A stretch of DNA of 64,000 nt from Gordonia namibiensis NBRC 108229 (GTDB lineage Bacteria > Actinomycetota > Actinomycetes > Mycobacteriales > Mycobacteriaceae). The first letter of the stretch is position 1. The number at the start of each line of letters is the position of its first letter. The notes under the pieces were generated by a model. The model saw only the letters and a program-made list of their open reading frames with translations. It did no database searches and was not told where the DNA came from. The translations under genes were made by a program, and so were the position numbers. The stretch is taken from contig NZ_BAHE01000011.1 in the NCBI RefSeq assembly GCF_000298235.1, forward strand, positions 186,001 to 250,000. Reading direction: 5' to 3'. Below are positions 17,453 through 28,071 of this stretch, in pieces.

Positions 17453-18676
17453 TCACCGTCCTCCTCTCGTGGTCGGTACCGGCTTGGGATAGGTCGGGGT
17501 CGGCAGCGGGCCGCGCGGGGTGTCGGTGTTGTCCGGCGGTCCCAGCTTGTAGTAGTCGGGGATCAGCGGGAAGCCCGAGTACATCAGCGACTGCCACAGC
17601 TGCGGGTACCGGCCGCGCAGCGCGTTGAGGAAGATCGCGGTGTAGTCGCCGAAGCTGTTGAGGCCCACCAGCGAATCGAAGTTCGGACCGGACGCGACGG
17701 CCTCGCCGAGAGTGTTGGCGAACGGGCCGAGACGGTCGATCGTCTCCTTCAGGTTCTTCTCGTTGTCGGTGAGGATCGTGGCCACCCGGTCGAACTTCTC
17801 CAGCACCGGAGTCAGCTGTTCGTTGTTCTCGGCGATGAAGCCGCGCAGCTGCGTGGTGACGTCGCCGATCCCCTTGATCAGCTGATTCAGTGCGTACCGG
17901 CGCATCTCGATCTCGCCGACGAGGGCGTTGGCATCGATGAGCAGGCGGTTGATCTGGTCATTGCGGTCCCCGACGATCTTGCTGACCTGGTTGGCCTTGG
18001 CCAGCAGCGCCCGCAGTTCGGCGTCGCGGTCGGCGACGGCCTTCGACAGGCGCGCAACACCGTTGACCGCGCCCTGCACCTGATCCGGGGTCTCGGAGAA
18101 GGTGACCGTCAGGGTCTTGAGTGCGGTGTTGAGCTGATCGGTGTCGGTGCCGGAGATCGTGTCCGTGGCACCTTCGAGCGCGTCCTGCAGTGAGTACGGC
18201 GCGATGGTGTTGCCCAGCGTGATCGATCCGCCCGGCTTGATGCGTTCGCCGCCGTGCGGGATGACCGTCAGGTTGCGACGACCCAGCACCGTCTCGGTGC
18301 GGATGGCGGCCTGTGTCTCGTCACCCATCTCGACGGTGTCGTCCATCCGGAAGGACACCTTCACCTTGGTGCCCTGGTCGGTGCCGGCGAGTTCGATGCC
18401 CTCGATCGTGCCGACCTGCACACCTGAGACCACGACGATGTCGCCCTTGGCGAGTCCGCCGGCGTCGTCGAAGTAGGCGCTGTAGGTGCTGATGGGTGCC
18501 AGGTACGGCAGCTTGTCCATCTGCATCGCGGTGATGACGACCATGGCGACGACCACGATGCCGATGATGCCCACCTGCGCGCGGCTGCGTCCGCCGTGCT
18601 TCTCCTCGCGCGCGATGTCGGCCTGTTCGGATTCGGTTCTGCGGCTCGAGAACATGCCGCCGAAGGGAAGACTCAT
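17453..18676 (-). CDS. mce4C: Mce4C-like sterol-transport protein
   Basis: A 407-residue Mce subunit. A charged cytosolic start of about 32 residues is followed by an anchor helix (VGIIGIVVVAMVVITAMQM), the MCE domain with AKGDIVVVSGVQVGTIEGIE, and coiled-coil-prone helices, ending in a Pro/Thr-rich tail. Start ATG 18676 overlaps the mce4B stop by four bases. Confidence 0.93.
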   Translation of the reverse strand: MSLPFGGMFSSRRTESEQADIAREEKHGGRSRAQVGIIGIVVVAMVVITAMQMDKLPYLAPISTYSAYFDDAGGLAKGDIVVVSGVQVGTIEGIELAGTDQGTKVKVSFRMDDTVEMGDETQAAIRTETVLGRRNLTVIPHGGERIKPGGSITLGNTIAPYSLQDALEGATDTISGTDTDQLNTALKTLTVTFSETPDQVQGAVNGVARLSKAVADRDAELRALLAKANQVSKIVGDRNDQINRLLIDANALVGEIEMRRYALNQLIKGIGDVTTQLRGFIAENNEQLTPVLEKFDRVATILTDNEKNLKETIDRLGPFANTLGEAVASGPNFDSLVGLNSFGDYTAIFLNALRGRYPQLWQSLMYSGFPLIPDYYKLGPPDNTDTPRGPLPTPTYPKPVPTTRGGR

Positions 18677-19731
18677 GATCCGTCACACCTTCCGCCTGCG
18701 CGGGTGGTGTCACCCATGACGTTGTTCGAGGTGTAGAGAATCGTCTGGCCTCCGGGTGCGGGGAGCAGGATTCGCAGGCGGCAGAAGTAGATCTGCAGCC
18801 AGGCGCCGTAGGAACCGAGGTTCGACAGGACCTTGTAGTCCTCCGGAAGGCGCGAGATCAGGTTGCGGACGAACGGCTCGGCCGCCAGCAACTCCTCCGA
18901 CACGCGGCCGGTGTTGGTGACCATCGACTGCAGTGTCGGACGGGTCGTCGACAGCAGATCCGAGAGACCGTTGGTGACCCGAGACGTCTGCGTGAGGGCG
19001 TTGCCGATCGTGCCCTTCTGCTCGGCCAGGCCGGTCACCAGCTGCTGCAGCAGGTCGACGCTGGTGTCGAGTCCCGCACGATCGCCGTCGAGCGTCGCGA
19101 GGGTGGTGTTCAGGTTGTCGATGACGTCGCCGATCAGCTGATCCCGGTCGGCGAGTGCATCGGTGAACGACGCGGTGTTGGACAGCAGGGTGTTCAGTGC
19201 CCCGCCCTGTCCCTGGAACACCGCGATCAGCGAGCTGGTGAGCGCGTTGACGTCGTCGGCGTTGAGCGTCCGGAACAGCGGCTTGAAACCACCGACGAGC
19301 TTGTCGAGGTCGAGAGCCGGTTCGGTCTGGGTGACCGGGATCTGCGCACCGTCGCCGAGGAAGGTCGAGGTGTCCCCGGTCCCCTGCTGCAGTTCGAGGT
19401 ACCGGTCGCCGGTGAGATTCTCGTAACGGATCAGTGCCCGAACGGATTTCGGAAGCGGGTACTGCTCGTCGACGGAGAACGTGATCACGGCCTCGTTGTC
19501 GCGGTTGAGCTCGACGTCGCCGACGGCTCCGACCTCGACGCCGGCGATCTTGACCTTGCTGCCCGACTTCATCGCCGACGCACTGGTGAAGACTGCCGAG
19601 AACTCATTCGACGCCCCGGACCGGTAGCGGCTGAAGACCACGACCAGCGCGACGAACACCAGGATCATCACCACGGTGAACGCGCCCAGCTTGATGAGGG
19701 TTGCGCGGAAAGCGCGTGCGCGGTTATCCAC
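18673..19731 (-). CDS. mce4B: Mce4B-like sterol-transport protein
   Basis: A 352-residue Mce subunit with an anchor helix at about residues 11-32 (LGAFTVVMILVFVALVVVF) and the MCE domain SASAMKSGSKVKIAGVEVGA. A helical region follows, then a short tail with two Cys (one in the final CDGS). ATG 19731 lies eight bases inside mce4A, indicating coupled translation. Confidence 0.93.
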   Translation of the reverse strand: MDNRARAFRATLIKLGAFTVVMILVFVALVVVFSRYRSGASNEFSAVFTSASAMKSGSKVKIAGVEVGAVGDVELNRDNEAVITFSVDEQYPLPKSVRALIRYENLTGDRYLELQQGTGDTSTFLGDGAQIPVTQTEPALDLDKLVGGFKPLFRTLNADDVNALTSSLIAVFQGQGGALNTLLSNTASFTDALADRDQLIGDVIDNLNTTLATLDGDRAGLDTSVDLLQQLVTGLAEQKGTIGNALTQTSRVTNGLSDLLSTTRPTLQSMVTNTGRVSEELLAAEPFVRNLISRLPEDYKVLSNLGSYGAWLQIYFCRLRILLPAPGGQTILYTSNNVMGDTTRAGGRCDGS

Positions 19732-20899
19732 GGGGCGGCTCCCCGAACAGGATCTGGAACAGCTTCTTCGAGTTCACCTTCGGCTTGGTCCTGGGTTGGT
19801 AGGGCTGCGGTGCGTTGTCGCTGACGTAGAACGGCGCATGCTCGGTGGTTCCCGGGTCGGAGAGGCCACCCGCGCAGGTGGGCGGTCCCTCGGCCGCGAC
19901 CTTGGGCAGGTCGTACGGGTAGGCGTAGGGGTCCTTGCCCGGCAGCAGGCCTGCGTCGAGCATGAGCATGCCGTTGCGTCCGCCCATGAACGGTTTGGCG
20001 ACCTCGCCGGCAATGGCCCCGGAGGTGAGGAAGCACTTGATGCCCGGAGAGTTGTAACCGAGCAGCGCGGCGATCGGATTGAGGTCCGACAGCGCACCGA
20101 TGAGCGTCTTCTTGCTCGGTGCGATGACTCCGTCGATGGTGTTGGCCATCCCGGTCGCGTTGATCAGCAGCGCGTCGAGGTTGGACGTGTTGTCCACCAG
20201 CGTGTTCCCCACAGCGGTGAAGTTGTCGACGGTGCGCATCAGGTCGGGCATCGCGTCCGCGTAGACGTTGGTGACGGTGGCGCCCTCACGGAACAACCGG
20301 TTCAGCGCCGGCAGGTGCGGATTGGTCTTGCCCAGCAGCGTCGTCAGCTGCTCGAGGGCCACACCGATGTCCTCCCCTTGCCCCGACAACGCGGTGTCGA
20401 CCGCGCCGAGCGTGGCGTTGAGCTTCTCCGGCTGCAGGTCGGCGAGCACCGAGACCAGCTGCTGGAAGACGGTGTTGAGTTCGACGACCACGCGGTCGGC
20501 CGGGATCTCCGCACCCGCGGTGAGCTCGCCCTCGGCTTCACCCGGCACGTAGAAGTTGACGGCCTTGGCGCCGAAGATGGTGTTGGACTTGATGTCGGCG
20601 ACCACGTTGCCCGGGATCTTCGACATCGAATCGTTCGCTATGTCGAGGGTGAGGATCGCGTTGCCGCCCTGCTCGGTGATCTTGCCGACGCGTCCGACCT
20701 CGACCCCGCGCAGTTTGACCTTGGCGTCGGGGTTCATCACCAGACCGGCGCGGGGTGCGACCAGCGTGACCTGCTGGGTGCCCTTGAACGCGCCGAGGAA
20801 CGATGCGCTGGCGCCGATGATCAGGAACAGCAGAACCGCGACCATGGCGACTGCCGCCAGGCGACGGGTGGTCCGTGTCCGTTCTTGTTTTCTGCTCAT
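19724..20899 (-). CDS. mce4A: Mce4A-like sterol-transport protein
   Basis: A 391-residue Mce subunit, the first of six. Anchor helix at about 14-35 (AAVAMVAVLLFLIIGASASF), MCE domain with VMNPDAKVKLRGVEVGRVGK, long helical segment, and a Pro-rich C-terminus. It starts one codon after the yrbE4B stop. In M. tuberculosis Mce4 imports cholesterol; the adjacent sterol genes make the same cargo likely here. Confidence 0.94.
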   Translation of the reverse strand: MSRKQERTRTTRRLAAVAMVAVLLFLIIGASASFLGAFKGTQQVTLVAPRAGLVMNPDAKVKLRGVEVGRVGKITEQGGNAILTLDIANDSMSKIPGNVVADIKSNTIFGAKAVNFYVPGEAEGELTAGAEIPADRVVVELNTVFQQLVSVLADLQPEKLNATLGAVDTALSGQGEDIGVALEQLTTLLGKTNPHLPALNRLFREGATVTNVYADAMPDLMRTVDNFTAVGNTLVDNTSNLDALLINATGMANTIDGVIAPSKKTLIGALSDLNPIAALLGYNSPGIKCFLTSGAIAGEVAKPFMGGRNGMLMLDAGLLPGKDPYAYPYDLPKVAAEGPPTCAGGLSDPGTTEHAPFYVSDNAPQPYQPRTKPKVNSKKLFQILFGEPPRG

Positions 20900-20902
20900 G
20901 GT

Positions 20903-21754
20903 TCAGCCCGCCAGGTTGAACTTGCCGTCCGCGCCGTAGATGGCGAGGGAGGTGAGGAGGGTGATGACGACGACCACGACCAGCGAGGCACGCACCGCGT
21001 TGCCCACCGCGACGCCGACGCCGACGGGACCGCCGGAGGCGTTGTAGCCGTAGTAGGTGTGGATGAGCATGACCGCCACCGCCATACAGATCGCCTGCAC
21101 GAAGGACCACAGGATGTCCGACGGGATCAGGAAGGTGTCGAAGTAATGGTCGTACACACCCGGTGACTGTCCGTAGAGGAACACCGTCGCCGAGCGGCTC
21201 GCGAGGAACGAGGCGAGCGAGGCCAGCGCGTACAGCGGGATGATCGCGATCAGGCCGGCGATGATGCGGGTGCTGACCAGGTACGGGATCGAGGAGATGG
21301 CCATCGTCTCGAGGGCGTCGATCTCCTCCGACACCCGCATGGCGCCGAGCTGCGCGGTGGCACCGGCGCCGATGGTCGCCGCGAGGGCGATTCCGGAGAT
21401 GACCGGCACCGCGATGCGCACGTTGATGAAGGCCGAGAAGAAGCCGGTGAGCGCCTCGACACCGATGTTGGCCAGCGAACTGTAGCCCTGGACGGCGATG
21501 GTGCCGCCGGTGAACAGCGTCAGGAAGCCGACGACCACGACGGTGCCGCCGATCATGGCGAGCGCGCCGGTGCCCATGGAAATCTCGGCGATGAGCCGCA
21601 GCGTCTCCTTCTTGTAGTGCTTGATCGCACGGGGGATCGACACGACGCTGTCCCAATAGAACAGTGCCTGGTCGCCGATCTGGTCCCAGTCCTCGCCGGC
21701 TCGTTTCACCGCGACGCGCGCGGTCCGGAAGCGTGTTGTGAAAGGAAGTACCAT
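20903..21754 (-). CDS. yrbE4B: Mce4 permease YrbE4B
   Basis: A 283-residue MlaE-family permease. The N-terminal amphipathic part is followed by five to six hydrophobic segments, including TGALAMIGGTVVVVGFLTLF, and the conserved cytosolic helix MRVSEEIDALETMAISSIPY that contacts the ATPase. With YrbE4A it forms the inner-membrane channel. The ATPase (MceG/Mkl) is not encoded in this window, as is usual. Start ATG 21754 lies three bases after yrbE4A. Confidence 0.94.
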   Translation of the reverse strand: MVLPFTTRFRTARVAVKRAGEDWDQIGDQALFYWDSVVSIPRAIKHYKKETLRLIAEISMGTGALAMIGGTVVVVGFLTLFTGGTIAVQGYSSLANIGVEALTGFFSAFINVRIAVPVISGIALAATIGAGATAQLGAMRVSEEIDALETMAISSIPYLVSTRIIAGLIAIIPLYALASLASFLASRSATVFLYGQSPGVYDHYFDTFLIPSDILWSFVQAICMAVAVMLIHTYYGYNASGGPVGVGVAVGNAVRASLVVVVVITLLTSLAIYGADGKFNLAG

Positions 21755-21757
21755 CGC

Positions 21758-22522
21758 TCAGCCCGCCGTCGCTTTGAGTCCGACCGCGGTGACGACGACG
21801 TTGACGACGAACAGCGCCATGAACGAGTACACGACGGTCTCGTTGACGGCGTCGCCCACACCCTTCGCGCCGCCCTTGACGTTGAGCCCCTGGTAGCAGC
21901 CGACCATGCCGGCGAAGAGGCCGAACAAGGCTGCCTTGACCATGGAGATCATCAGCTCACCGAAGCCGGTGAGCAACGTCAGGTTGGCCACGAAGGCGCC
22001 CGGGTTCACGTCCTGCAGATAGACGGAGAAGATGAAGCCGCCGCCGATACCGATGGTGCAGACCAGGCTGTTCAGCAGCAGCGCGACGCAGGTCGACGCC
22101 ACGATGCGCGGCACGACGAGCCGGTGGATCGGGTTGATGCCGAGCACCTTCATCGCGTCGATCTCTTCGCGGATGGTGCGGGCGCCGAGGTCGGCGCAGA
22201 TCGCGGTGGCACCCGCTCCCGCCACGATCAGCACCGTCACGATCGGGCCGATCTGGGTGATGGTGCCCAGGGCCGCGCCGGCGCCGGACAGATCCTGCGC
22301 GCCGATCTCGCGCAGCAGGATGTTCAGCGTGAAGCTGACGAGCACCGTGAACGGGATGGCGACGAGCAGCGTCGGCACCATCGAGACACGGGCAATCGCC
22401 CACGATTGTTCTACTGTTTCCCGCCACTGGAACGGACGATGGAACAACTCACGCGCCGATTCGACGCCGAGCGCCACGAAGTCGCCGATCCCCCCGAGGG
22501 GCGTGGCCAGTTTACTCAGCAC
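21758..22522 (-). CDS. yrbE4A: Mce4 permease YrbE4A
   Basis: A 254-residue MlaE-family permease, partner of YrbE4B. Hydrophobic spans include VPTLLVAIPFTVLVSFTLNI, and the ATPase-coupling helix reads IREEIDAMKVLGINPIHRLV. GTG 22522 is the likely start, 63 bases downstream of hsd4A on the same strand. It is the first transport gene of the operon, which is probably transcribed from the KstR-type promoter before hsd4A. Confidence 0.93.
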   Translation of the reverse strand: MLSKLATPLGGIGDFVALGVESARELFHRPFQWRETVEQSWAIARVSMVPTLLVAIPFTVLVSFTLNILLREIGAQDLSGAGAALGTITQIGPIVTVLIVAGAGATAICADLGARTIREEIDAMKVLGINPIHRLVVPRIVASTCVALLLNSLVCTIGIGGGFIFSVYLQDVNPGAFVANLTLLTGFGELMISMVKAALFGLFAGMVGCYQGLNVKGGAKGVGDAVNETVVYSFMALFVVNVVVTAVGLKATAG

Positions 22523-22585
22523 CAGCGGACCCCCTTCACCCTCGAACCATCGCGAAACCTATCACGCAGAATCCCGACGAAACGC

Positions 22586-23476
22586 TCAGTTGACCAGAGC
22601 GCTTGCCGAGAAAGTGCGTCCGGGATCGCGATCGGCGAAGAAGCCCGTGAGGGTCTTGGCCAAGTCGTCGGAGTCCCAGGCATCGCCGTCGGCGGTGAAC
22701 ACCTCGTCGACCGTGGGTGCCGCCATGAGGGTGACCTTGGGGCCGTACACGACGAACACCTGACCGGTGACGCCGTCGGCCTCGGGTCCGGCGAGGTAGC
22801 TCACGAGCCGGACCACATGTGCTGGATCGAGCGGATCGACGCCGTCGGTGGGCGCGTCTCCGAAGACGTCCGCGGTCATCGCGGTCCGCGCACGCGGGCA
22901 GATCGCGTTGGCGCGGACGCCGTAACGCTTGAGTGCTCGCGATGCGGACAGCGTGAGCGCGGTGATGCCGGCCTTGGCGGCACCGTAGTTGGCCTGCCCC
23001 TCGGGGCCGAGCAGCCCGGCCTCCGAGGAGGTGTTGATGATCCGGCCGTAGACCGGTCCACCAGCGGCCTTCGACGCCGCACGCCAGTGCGACGCCGCAT
23101 TGCGGTTGAGCAGGAAGTGGCCACGCAGGTGAACGCGGATGACCAGATCCCACTCGTCGTCGGTCATGTTGAACAGCATCTTGTCGCGGACCACGCCCGC
23201 GTTGTTCACGACGATGTCGAGCGAACCGAGCTGTTCGGTCGCCGCGGCCATGATGGCACTCGCGGTGGACGAATCGCTGATGTCACCTCCGACGGCGATC
23301 GCGCGGCCGCCGGCCGACGTGATCGTGTCGATGACATCGCTCGAATCAAGCGCTGCCGGAAGGTCATTCACCACGACCGTGGCACCTTCCGCGGCGAGGC
23401 CGATGGCCTCCGCCCGACCGAGACCTGCACCTGCACCGGTGACGACCGCGACGCGCCCGTCCAACGAGTTACCCAC
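22586..23476 (-). CDS. hsd4A: Side-chain 3-hydroxyacyl-CoA dehydrogenase Hsd4A (SDR)
   Basis: A 296-residue short-chain dehydrogenase resembling the dehydrogenase half of MFE-2/17beta-HSD4. The NAD site is TGAGAGLGRAEA; NNAGVVRDKM follows; the catalytic triad is Ser in INTSSEAGLLG and Tyr-x3-Lys in ANYGAAKAG. In sterol degradation Hsd4A oxidises the 22-hydroxyacyl-CoA of the side chain. GTG 23476 is chosen for GGAGG eight bases upstream. A KstR-type box lies 25 bases before the start. It corresponds to Rv3502c, directly before the mce4 operon in M. tuberculosis too. Confidence 0.9.
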   Translation of the reverse strand: MGNSLDGRVAVVTGAGAGLGRAEAIGLAAEGATVVVNDLPAALDSSDVIDTITSAGGRAIAVGGDISDSSTASAIMAAATEQLGSLDIVVNNAGVVRDKMLFNMTDDEWDLVIRVHLRGHFLLNRNAASHWRAASKAAGGPVYGRIINTSSEAGLLGPEGQANYGAAKAGITALTLSASRALKRYGVRANAICPRARTAMTADVFGDAPTDGVDPLDPAHVVRLVSYLAGPEADGVTGQVFVVYGPKVTLMAAPTVDEVFTADGDAWDSDDLAKTLTGFFADRDPGRTFSASALVN

Positions 23477-23500
23477 CCGACATTCCTCCTGAGCTGAAAC

Positions 23501-23514
23501 TAGAACCTGTTCTA
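23501..23514 (-). promoter_or_regulatory. KstR-type operator before hsd4A-mce4
   Basis: TAGAACCTGTTCTA matches the KstR motif TNNAACNNGTTNNA at every fixed position. It precedes the hsd4A start by 25 bases and should repress the hsd4A-mce4 unit without sterol CoA-thioesters. Confidence 0.88.
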
Positions 23515-23558
23515 GCATGATTCCCGGTCGGATGGAACCGAACGGGAGTTCAGCTCAG

Positions 23559-23753
23559 TCAGTCCTCCTCGACCGAGAGTGCGGACTTGGGACAGTTGGC
23601 CGCCACCTGTCGCAGTTCCTCGACACGGTCCGCAGGGATCTCTTCTTGGAGAATGACCAGGTAATCGTCATCGTCCAGGTCGAAGAAGTCCGGTGCCATC
23701 CCCACACAGATGGCATTGGACTCGCAAAGGTCGAAATCTGCCTTGATACGCAT
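23559..23753 (-). CDS. fdxD: Ferredoxin FdxD, [3Fe-4S] type
   Basis: A 64-residue acidic ferredoxin. Cys10 and Cys16 in CESNAIC plus the Cys in NCPKSAL give the three-Cys pattern of [3Fe-4S] ferredoxins that serve P450s; the second cysteine of a [4Fe-4S] set is an alanine-type position. FdxD may pass electrons to CYP125 or related enzymes. It corresponds to Rv3503c, divergent from fadE26. The gap of 145 bases between them holds a KstR box. Confidence 0.92.
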   Translation of the reverse strand: MRIKADFDLCESNAICVGMAPDFFDLDDDDYLVILQEEIPADRVEELRQVAANCPKSALSVEED

Positions 23754-23807
23754 CAGAACCTTCTCCTCACCGGCTCGTCGCCTGTTGACGGGGCTGCCAG
23801 AACAGGT

Positions 23808-23821
23808 TAGAACGTGTTTCA
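23808..23821. promoter_or_regulatory. KstR-type operator between fdxD and fadE26
   Basis: TAGAACGTGTTTCA matches TNNAACNNGTTNNA at every fixed position. It lies 55 bases before fdxD and 78 before fadE26 and can control both directions. Confidence 0.87.
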
Positions 23822-23898
23822 GAAACTAGACGAGCCTTACCCCCATAACTTGACCACAAGCGGGGTCCGGACGCTAGCCACAGACCCATGGAGTTTCG

Positions 23899-25104
<1,206 letters not shown>

Positions 25105-25118
25105 TCCCTTCCGCTCGC

Positions 25119-25171
25119 TGGTTGAGTAGCCCGGAGCGAGCGCAGCGAGCACACGGCGTATCGACACCCCT
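25119..25171. repeat. Palindromic intergenic repeat
   Basis: GGTTGAGTAGCC, then GAGCGAGCGCAGCGAGC and GTATCGACACC, form a REP-like palindrome of the kind scattered through actinobacterial genomes. It occupies the fadE26-fadE27 gap without a T-tract. Confidence 0.6.
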
Positions 25172-25197
25172 CAGACCCTGAACATGGAGACGCAACC

Positions 25198-26319
25198 ATG
25201 GACTTCTCCCTTCCCGAATCCGGTGACGACGTCCGCGGCCTGGCCCGCGACATCGCCACCTCCGTCAGCACGCCCGAACGCGTCGCCGACCTCGAAGCCG
25301 GCCGCGCGCCGATCGACTCGGACCTCTGGCAGCAACTCGGCACCGCCGGCTTGCTGGGGCTCGAACTGTCGTCGGAGGCCGTCGGCGATGCCGGTGGCGA
25401 CCTGAGCGTCATCGAGAACACCCTCGTCGCAACCGAACTCGGTCGCGTGCTGGCGCGGGTGCCGTTCGGTCAGCACGCGGTGGCGGCGCTGCCCGTGATC
25501 GCCGCGCACGGCTCGTCCGGTCTTCGCGACCGGGTGCTGGCCTCCGCCGCCGCGGGCGATCTCGTCGTGTCGGTGGCCATCGAGGAGGACCTGGGTTCGC
25601 CGGCCGACTCCCCCATCACCAAGCTCTCTTCCGACGGTTCGCGCCTGTCCGGTGTCAAGATGAATGTGCCCTACGCCGAGGCCGCTGATCTGTTGCTGGT
25701 CAACGCAACCGGACCCGACGGCATCGTCGTGGTGGCGGTTCCCACCAGCGCGGACGGCATCCGGATCACCGCCACCCCGGCGACCGGATTGATCCCTACT
25801 GCGGAGGTCGAATTCGACGACGTGCCGGTCGATTCCGACGACGTGCTGGCGGGTTCGGACGTGGCCGACGCGCTGCGCGTCCGGGCCACGCTGGCGTGCA
25901 GCGCCGAGCAGACGGGCGTCGTCGAACGCGCGCTGGAGCTGACCGCCGAATACGCCCGCGAGCGTGAGCAGTTCGGGCGTGCCATCGGCTCGTTCCAGGC
26001 CGTCGCCCAGCGTCTGGCCGACGGGTACATCGATGCCCAGGGTCTCGCCCTGACCACCACGCAGGCGGCCTGGCTACTGGCCAACTCGGACAATGCCGCC
26101 GAGATCCACAACGCGATCGCCACCGCCAAGTTCTGGGCCGCCGAGGCCGGCCATCGGGTCGCGCACACGACGGTGCACGTCCACGGCGGCGTCGGCCTCG
26201 ACACCAGCCATCCGGTTCATCGGTATTTCCTGCGCGCCAAGCACAACGAGTTCGCCTACGGTTCGGCGACCGCGTCGGTGCGCGCCATCGGCACCGAGTT
26301 GGCCGCCACCCCGGCGTGA
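25198..26319 (+). CDS. fadE27: Acyl-CoA dehydrogenase FadE27 (ChsE5), beta subunit
   Basis: A 373-residue acyl-CoA dehydrogenase-like protein, more diverged than FadE26. It keeps the C-terminal helical domain (EYAREREQFGRAIGSFQAVA) and HVHGGVGLDTSHPVHRYFL. The central beta domain lacks the classical GSD-type FAD motif, as expected of one half of a heteromeric sterol acyl-CoA dehydrogenase. The start ATG 25198 follows GGAGACGCAACC. Its stop overlaps fadD17 in GTGA. Confidence 0.93.
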   Translation: MDFSLPESGDDVRGLARDIATSVSTPERVADLEAGRAPIDSDLWQQLGTAGLLGLELSSEAVGDAGGDLSVIENTLVATELGRVLARVPFGQHAVAALPVIAAHGSSGLRDRVLASAAAGDLVVSVAIEEDLGSPADSPITKLSSDGSRLSGVKMNVPYAEAADLLLVNATGPDGIVVVAVPTSADGIRITATPATGLIPTAEVEFDDVPVDSDDVLAGSDVADALRVRATLACSAEQTGVVERALELTAEYAREREQFGRAIGSFQAVAQRLADGYIDAQGLALTTTQAAWLLANSDNAAEIHNAIATAKFWAAEAGHRVAHTTVHVHGGVGLDTSHPVHRYFLRAKHNEFAYGSATASVRAIGTELAATPA

Positions 26320-27845
26320 GCGTTCCGGGCACCGTGACCCAGCGGTCCACGGTCGCCGGCCTGCTGGCCGACCTGTCCGAGGTGACCGATCGTGGTGTGC
26401 ACTTCGAGGAGTCGTTCACACCCTGGGCGCGGCACCTACATGACGCCGCGGTCCGGGCCGGCGTCCTGCTCGACTGGCTGTCATCCGACCGGCCTCCGCA
26501 CGTCGGTGTACTGCTCTCCAACACAGCAGAATTCGCTGCACTGTTCGCCGCCGCGGCACGGCATGGCTTCGTCCTCGTCGGATTGAACACCACCCGGCGA
26601 GGTACCGCGCTCGCTGCCGACGTCGCACGCGCCGACTGCCAGATCGTGCTGTACGGCAACGACACCCGCGAACTGCTGACCGACGTCGACCTCAGCGACG
26701 TCCGTGCCGTCGACATCGACGGTCCGGAGTGGTCGGCCGCGGTTGCGTCCGGTTCAGCAGCACCGGTCGTGGACGCCGCGCCAGACGATCTGCTGATGCT
26801 GATCTTCACGTCGGGAACCACCGGCGACCCGAAGGCCGTGCGCTGCACACATCGCACCTTCGCGGTCAGCGGCCCGATGCTCGCCGAGCGTTTCGAGATC
26901 GGCGCCGACGACGTCGTGTACCTGTCGATGCCGATGTTCCACTCGAACGCGATGATCGCCGGGTGGAGTGTCGCGGTCGCGGGCGGAGCGTCGATCGCGT
27001 TGCGCCGCAGCTTCTCTGCGCGCGGCTTCGTCGCCGATCTCCACCGCTACGGCGTGACCTACGCGAACTACGTCGGCAAGCCGCTGAACTACATCCTCGC
27101 CACCGACCCGCATCCCGACGACGCGTCGAGTTCGTTGCGGATCATGTACGGCAACGAGGCGTCGGCGGTGGACCGGCAGCGCTTCGCCGAGCGGTTCGGT
27201 TGCCGGGTCGTCGACGGTTTCGGTTCCACCGAGGGCGGTGTCGCCATCACCCGCACGCCGGACACTCCCCACGACGCGCTGGGTCCCCTGCGTGAACCGA
27301 CGGCCGTCGTCGACGTCGAGTCCGGAGAACCCGTGCCGCCCGGCGTGATCGGTGAGATCGTGAACACCTCCGGCCCCGGTTTGTTCGCCGGCTATTACAA
27401 CGACCCCGACGCCACCGCCGAGCGCATGAGCGGCGGTGTCTACCACACCGGCGACCTCGCCTGGGTCGATGACGACGGCTATCTGCACTTCGCCGGGCGC
27501 CTCGGCGACTGGCTCCGCGTCGACGGTGAGAACCTCGGCACCGGCCCTATCGAGCGGATCCTGCTCCGCCATGCCGAGATTCGCCAAGTTGCGGTCCACG
27601 GTATCCCGGTGGAGATCGGCGACGAGATCGAGGCGGTGCTCGTCGCGGATTCCGTCCTGCACCCAGACGACTTCGCCGAGTTCCTCTCCGCGCAGGACGA
27701 TCTCGGTCCCAAGCAGTGGCCGCACCGCGTGCGGATCGTCGACTCGCTCCCGGAGACGGCCACGTTCAAGACGGTGAAGCGATTGCTGGCCGCCGACCCC
27801 ACCCCGCCGACCTGGCGGCGTGACGGTCGCATCTATCGCCCCTGA
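26316..27845 (+). CDS. fadD17: Steroid acyl-CoA ligase FadD17
   Basis: A 509-residue adenylate-forming ligase. The phosphate loop is FTSGTTGDPKA, followed by VDGFGSTEGG (aromatic/acyl pocket), YHTGDLAWVDDDGYLHFAGR (ATP motif) and a C-terminal lysine in TATFKTVKRLL. In M. tuberculosis FadD17 activates C5 side-chain cholenoates to CoA esters. It is the last gene of fadE26-fadE27-fadD17 and starts inside the fadE27 stop. A perfect 18-bp hairpin follows four bases after its stop. Confidence 0.92.
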   Translation: MSVPGTVTQRSTVAGLLADLSEVTDRGVHFEESFTPWARHLHDAAVRAGVLLDWLSSDRPPHVGVLLSNTAEFAALFAAAARHGFVLVGLNTTRRGTALAADVARADCQIVLYGNDTRELLTDVDLSDVRAVDIDGPEWSAAVASGSAAPVVDAAPDDLLMLIFTSGTTGDPKAVRCTHRTFAVSGPMLAERFEIGADDVVYLSMPMFHSNAMIAGWSVAVAGGASIALRRSFSARGFVADLHRYGVTYANYVGKPLNYILATDPHPDDASSSLRIMYGNEASAVDRQRFAERFGCRVVDGFGSTEGGVAITRTPDTPHDALGPLREPTAVVDVESGEPVPPGVIGEIVNTSGPGLFAGYYNDPDATAERMSGGVYHTGDLAWVDDDGYLHFAGRLGDWLRVDGENLGTGPIERILLRHAEIRQVAVHGIPVEIGDEIEAVLVADSVLHPDDFAEFLSAQDDLGPKQWPHRVRIVDSLPETATFKTVKRLLAADPTPPTWRRDGRIYRP

Positions 27846-27848
27846 CAC

Positions 27849-27916
27849 AAACCCACCCCTTTTCCGTAAACCCGCCCGACGTCGATGGGGCGTGTCTACG
27901 GAAAAGGGGTGGGTCT
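27849..27916. terminator. Long perfect hairpin at the left edge of the foreign island
   Basis: ACCCACCCCTTTTCCGTA at 27851-27868 pairs with TACGGAAAAGGGGTGGGT at 27897-27914, with a 28-base loop. It directly follows fadD17 and can terminate it. The same arm sequence, less one base, recurs at 29154-29217, on the far side of the small-gene island. Confidence 0.8.
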
Positions 27917-28071
27917 ATCGGACGCCTCGGCCCGCGATCCTGCCGCTGCATGTGGATCGTTCCCCAGCGAACCCATTGGTCACCGCTAGTGTGTGAACGA
28001 CATAGACGAGGGCTAAACGCCAGGACTGCGTTGTGCGTGCTAGCTTCGACCGGAACATCCGGGGGGAGATG

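Noticed and set aside
16182..17492. A 436-codon open frame opposite mce4D
   Set aside because: It has an Arg/Gly/Asp-biased composition typical of reversed codons and no domain, while mce4D on the other strand is clear.
25119..25171. An insertion sequence end or attachment site between fadE26 and fadE27
   Set aside because: There is no transposase, target duplication or tRNA. The palindrome fits a small REP-like repeat.
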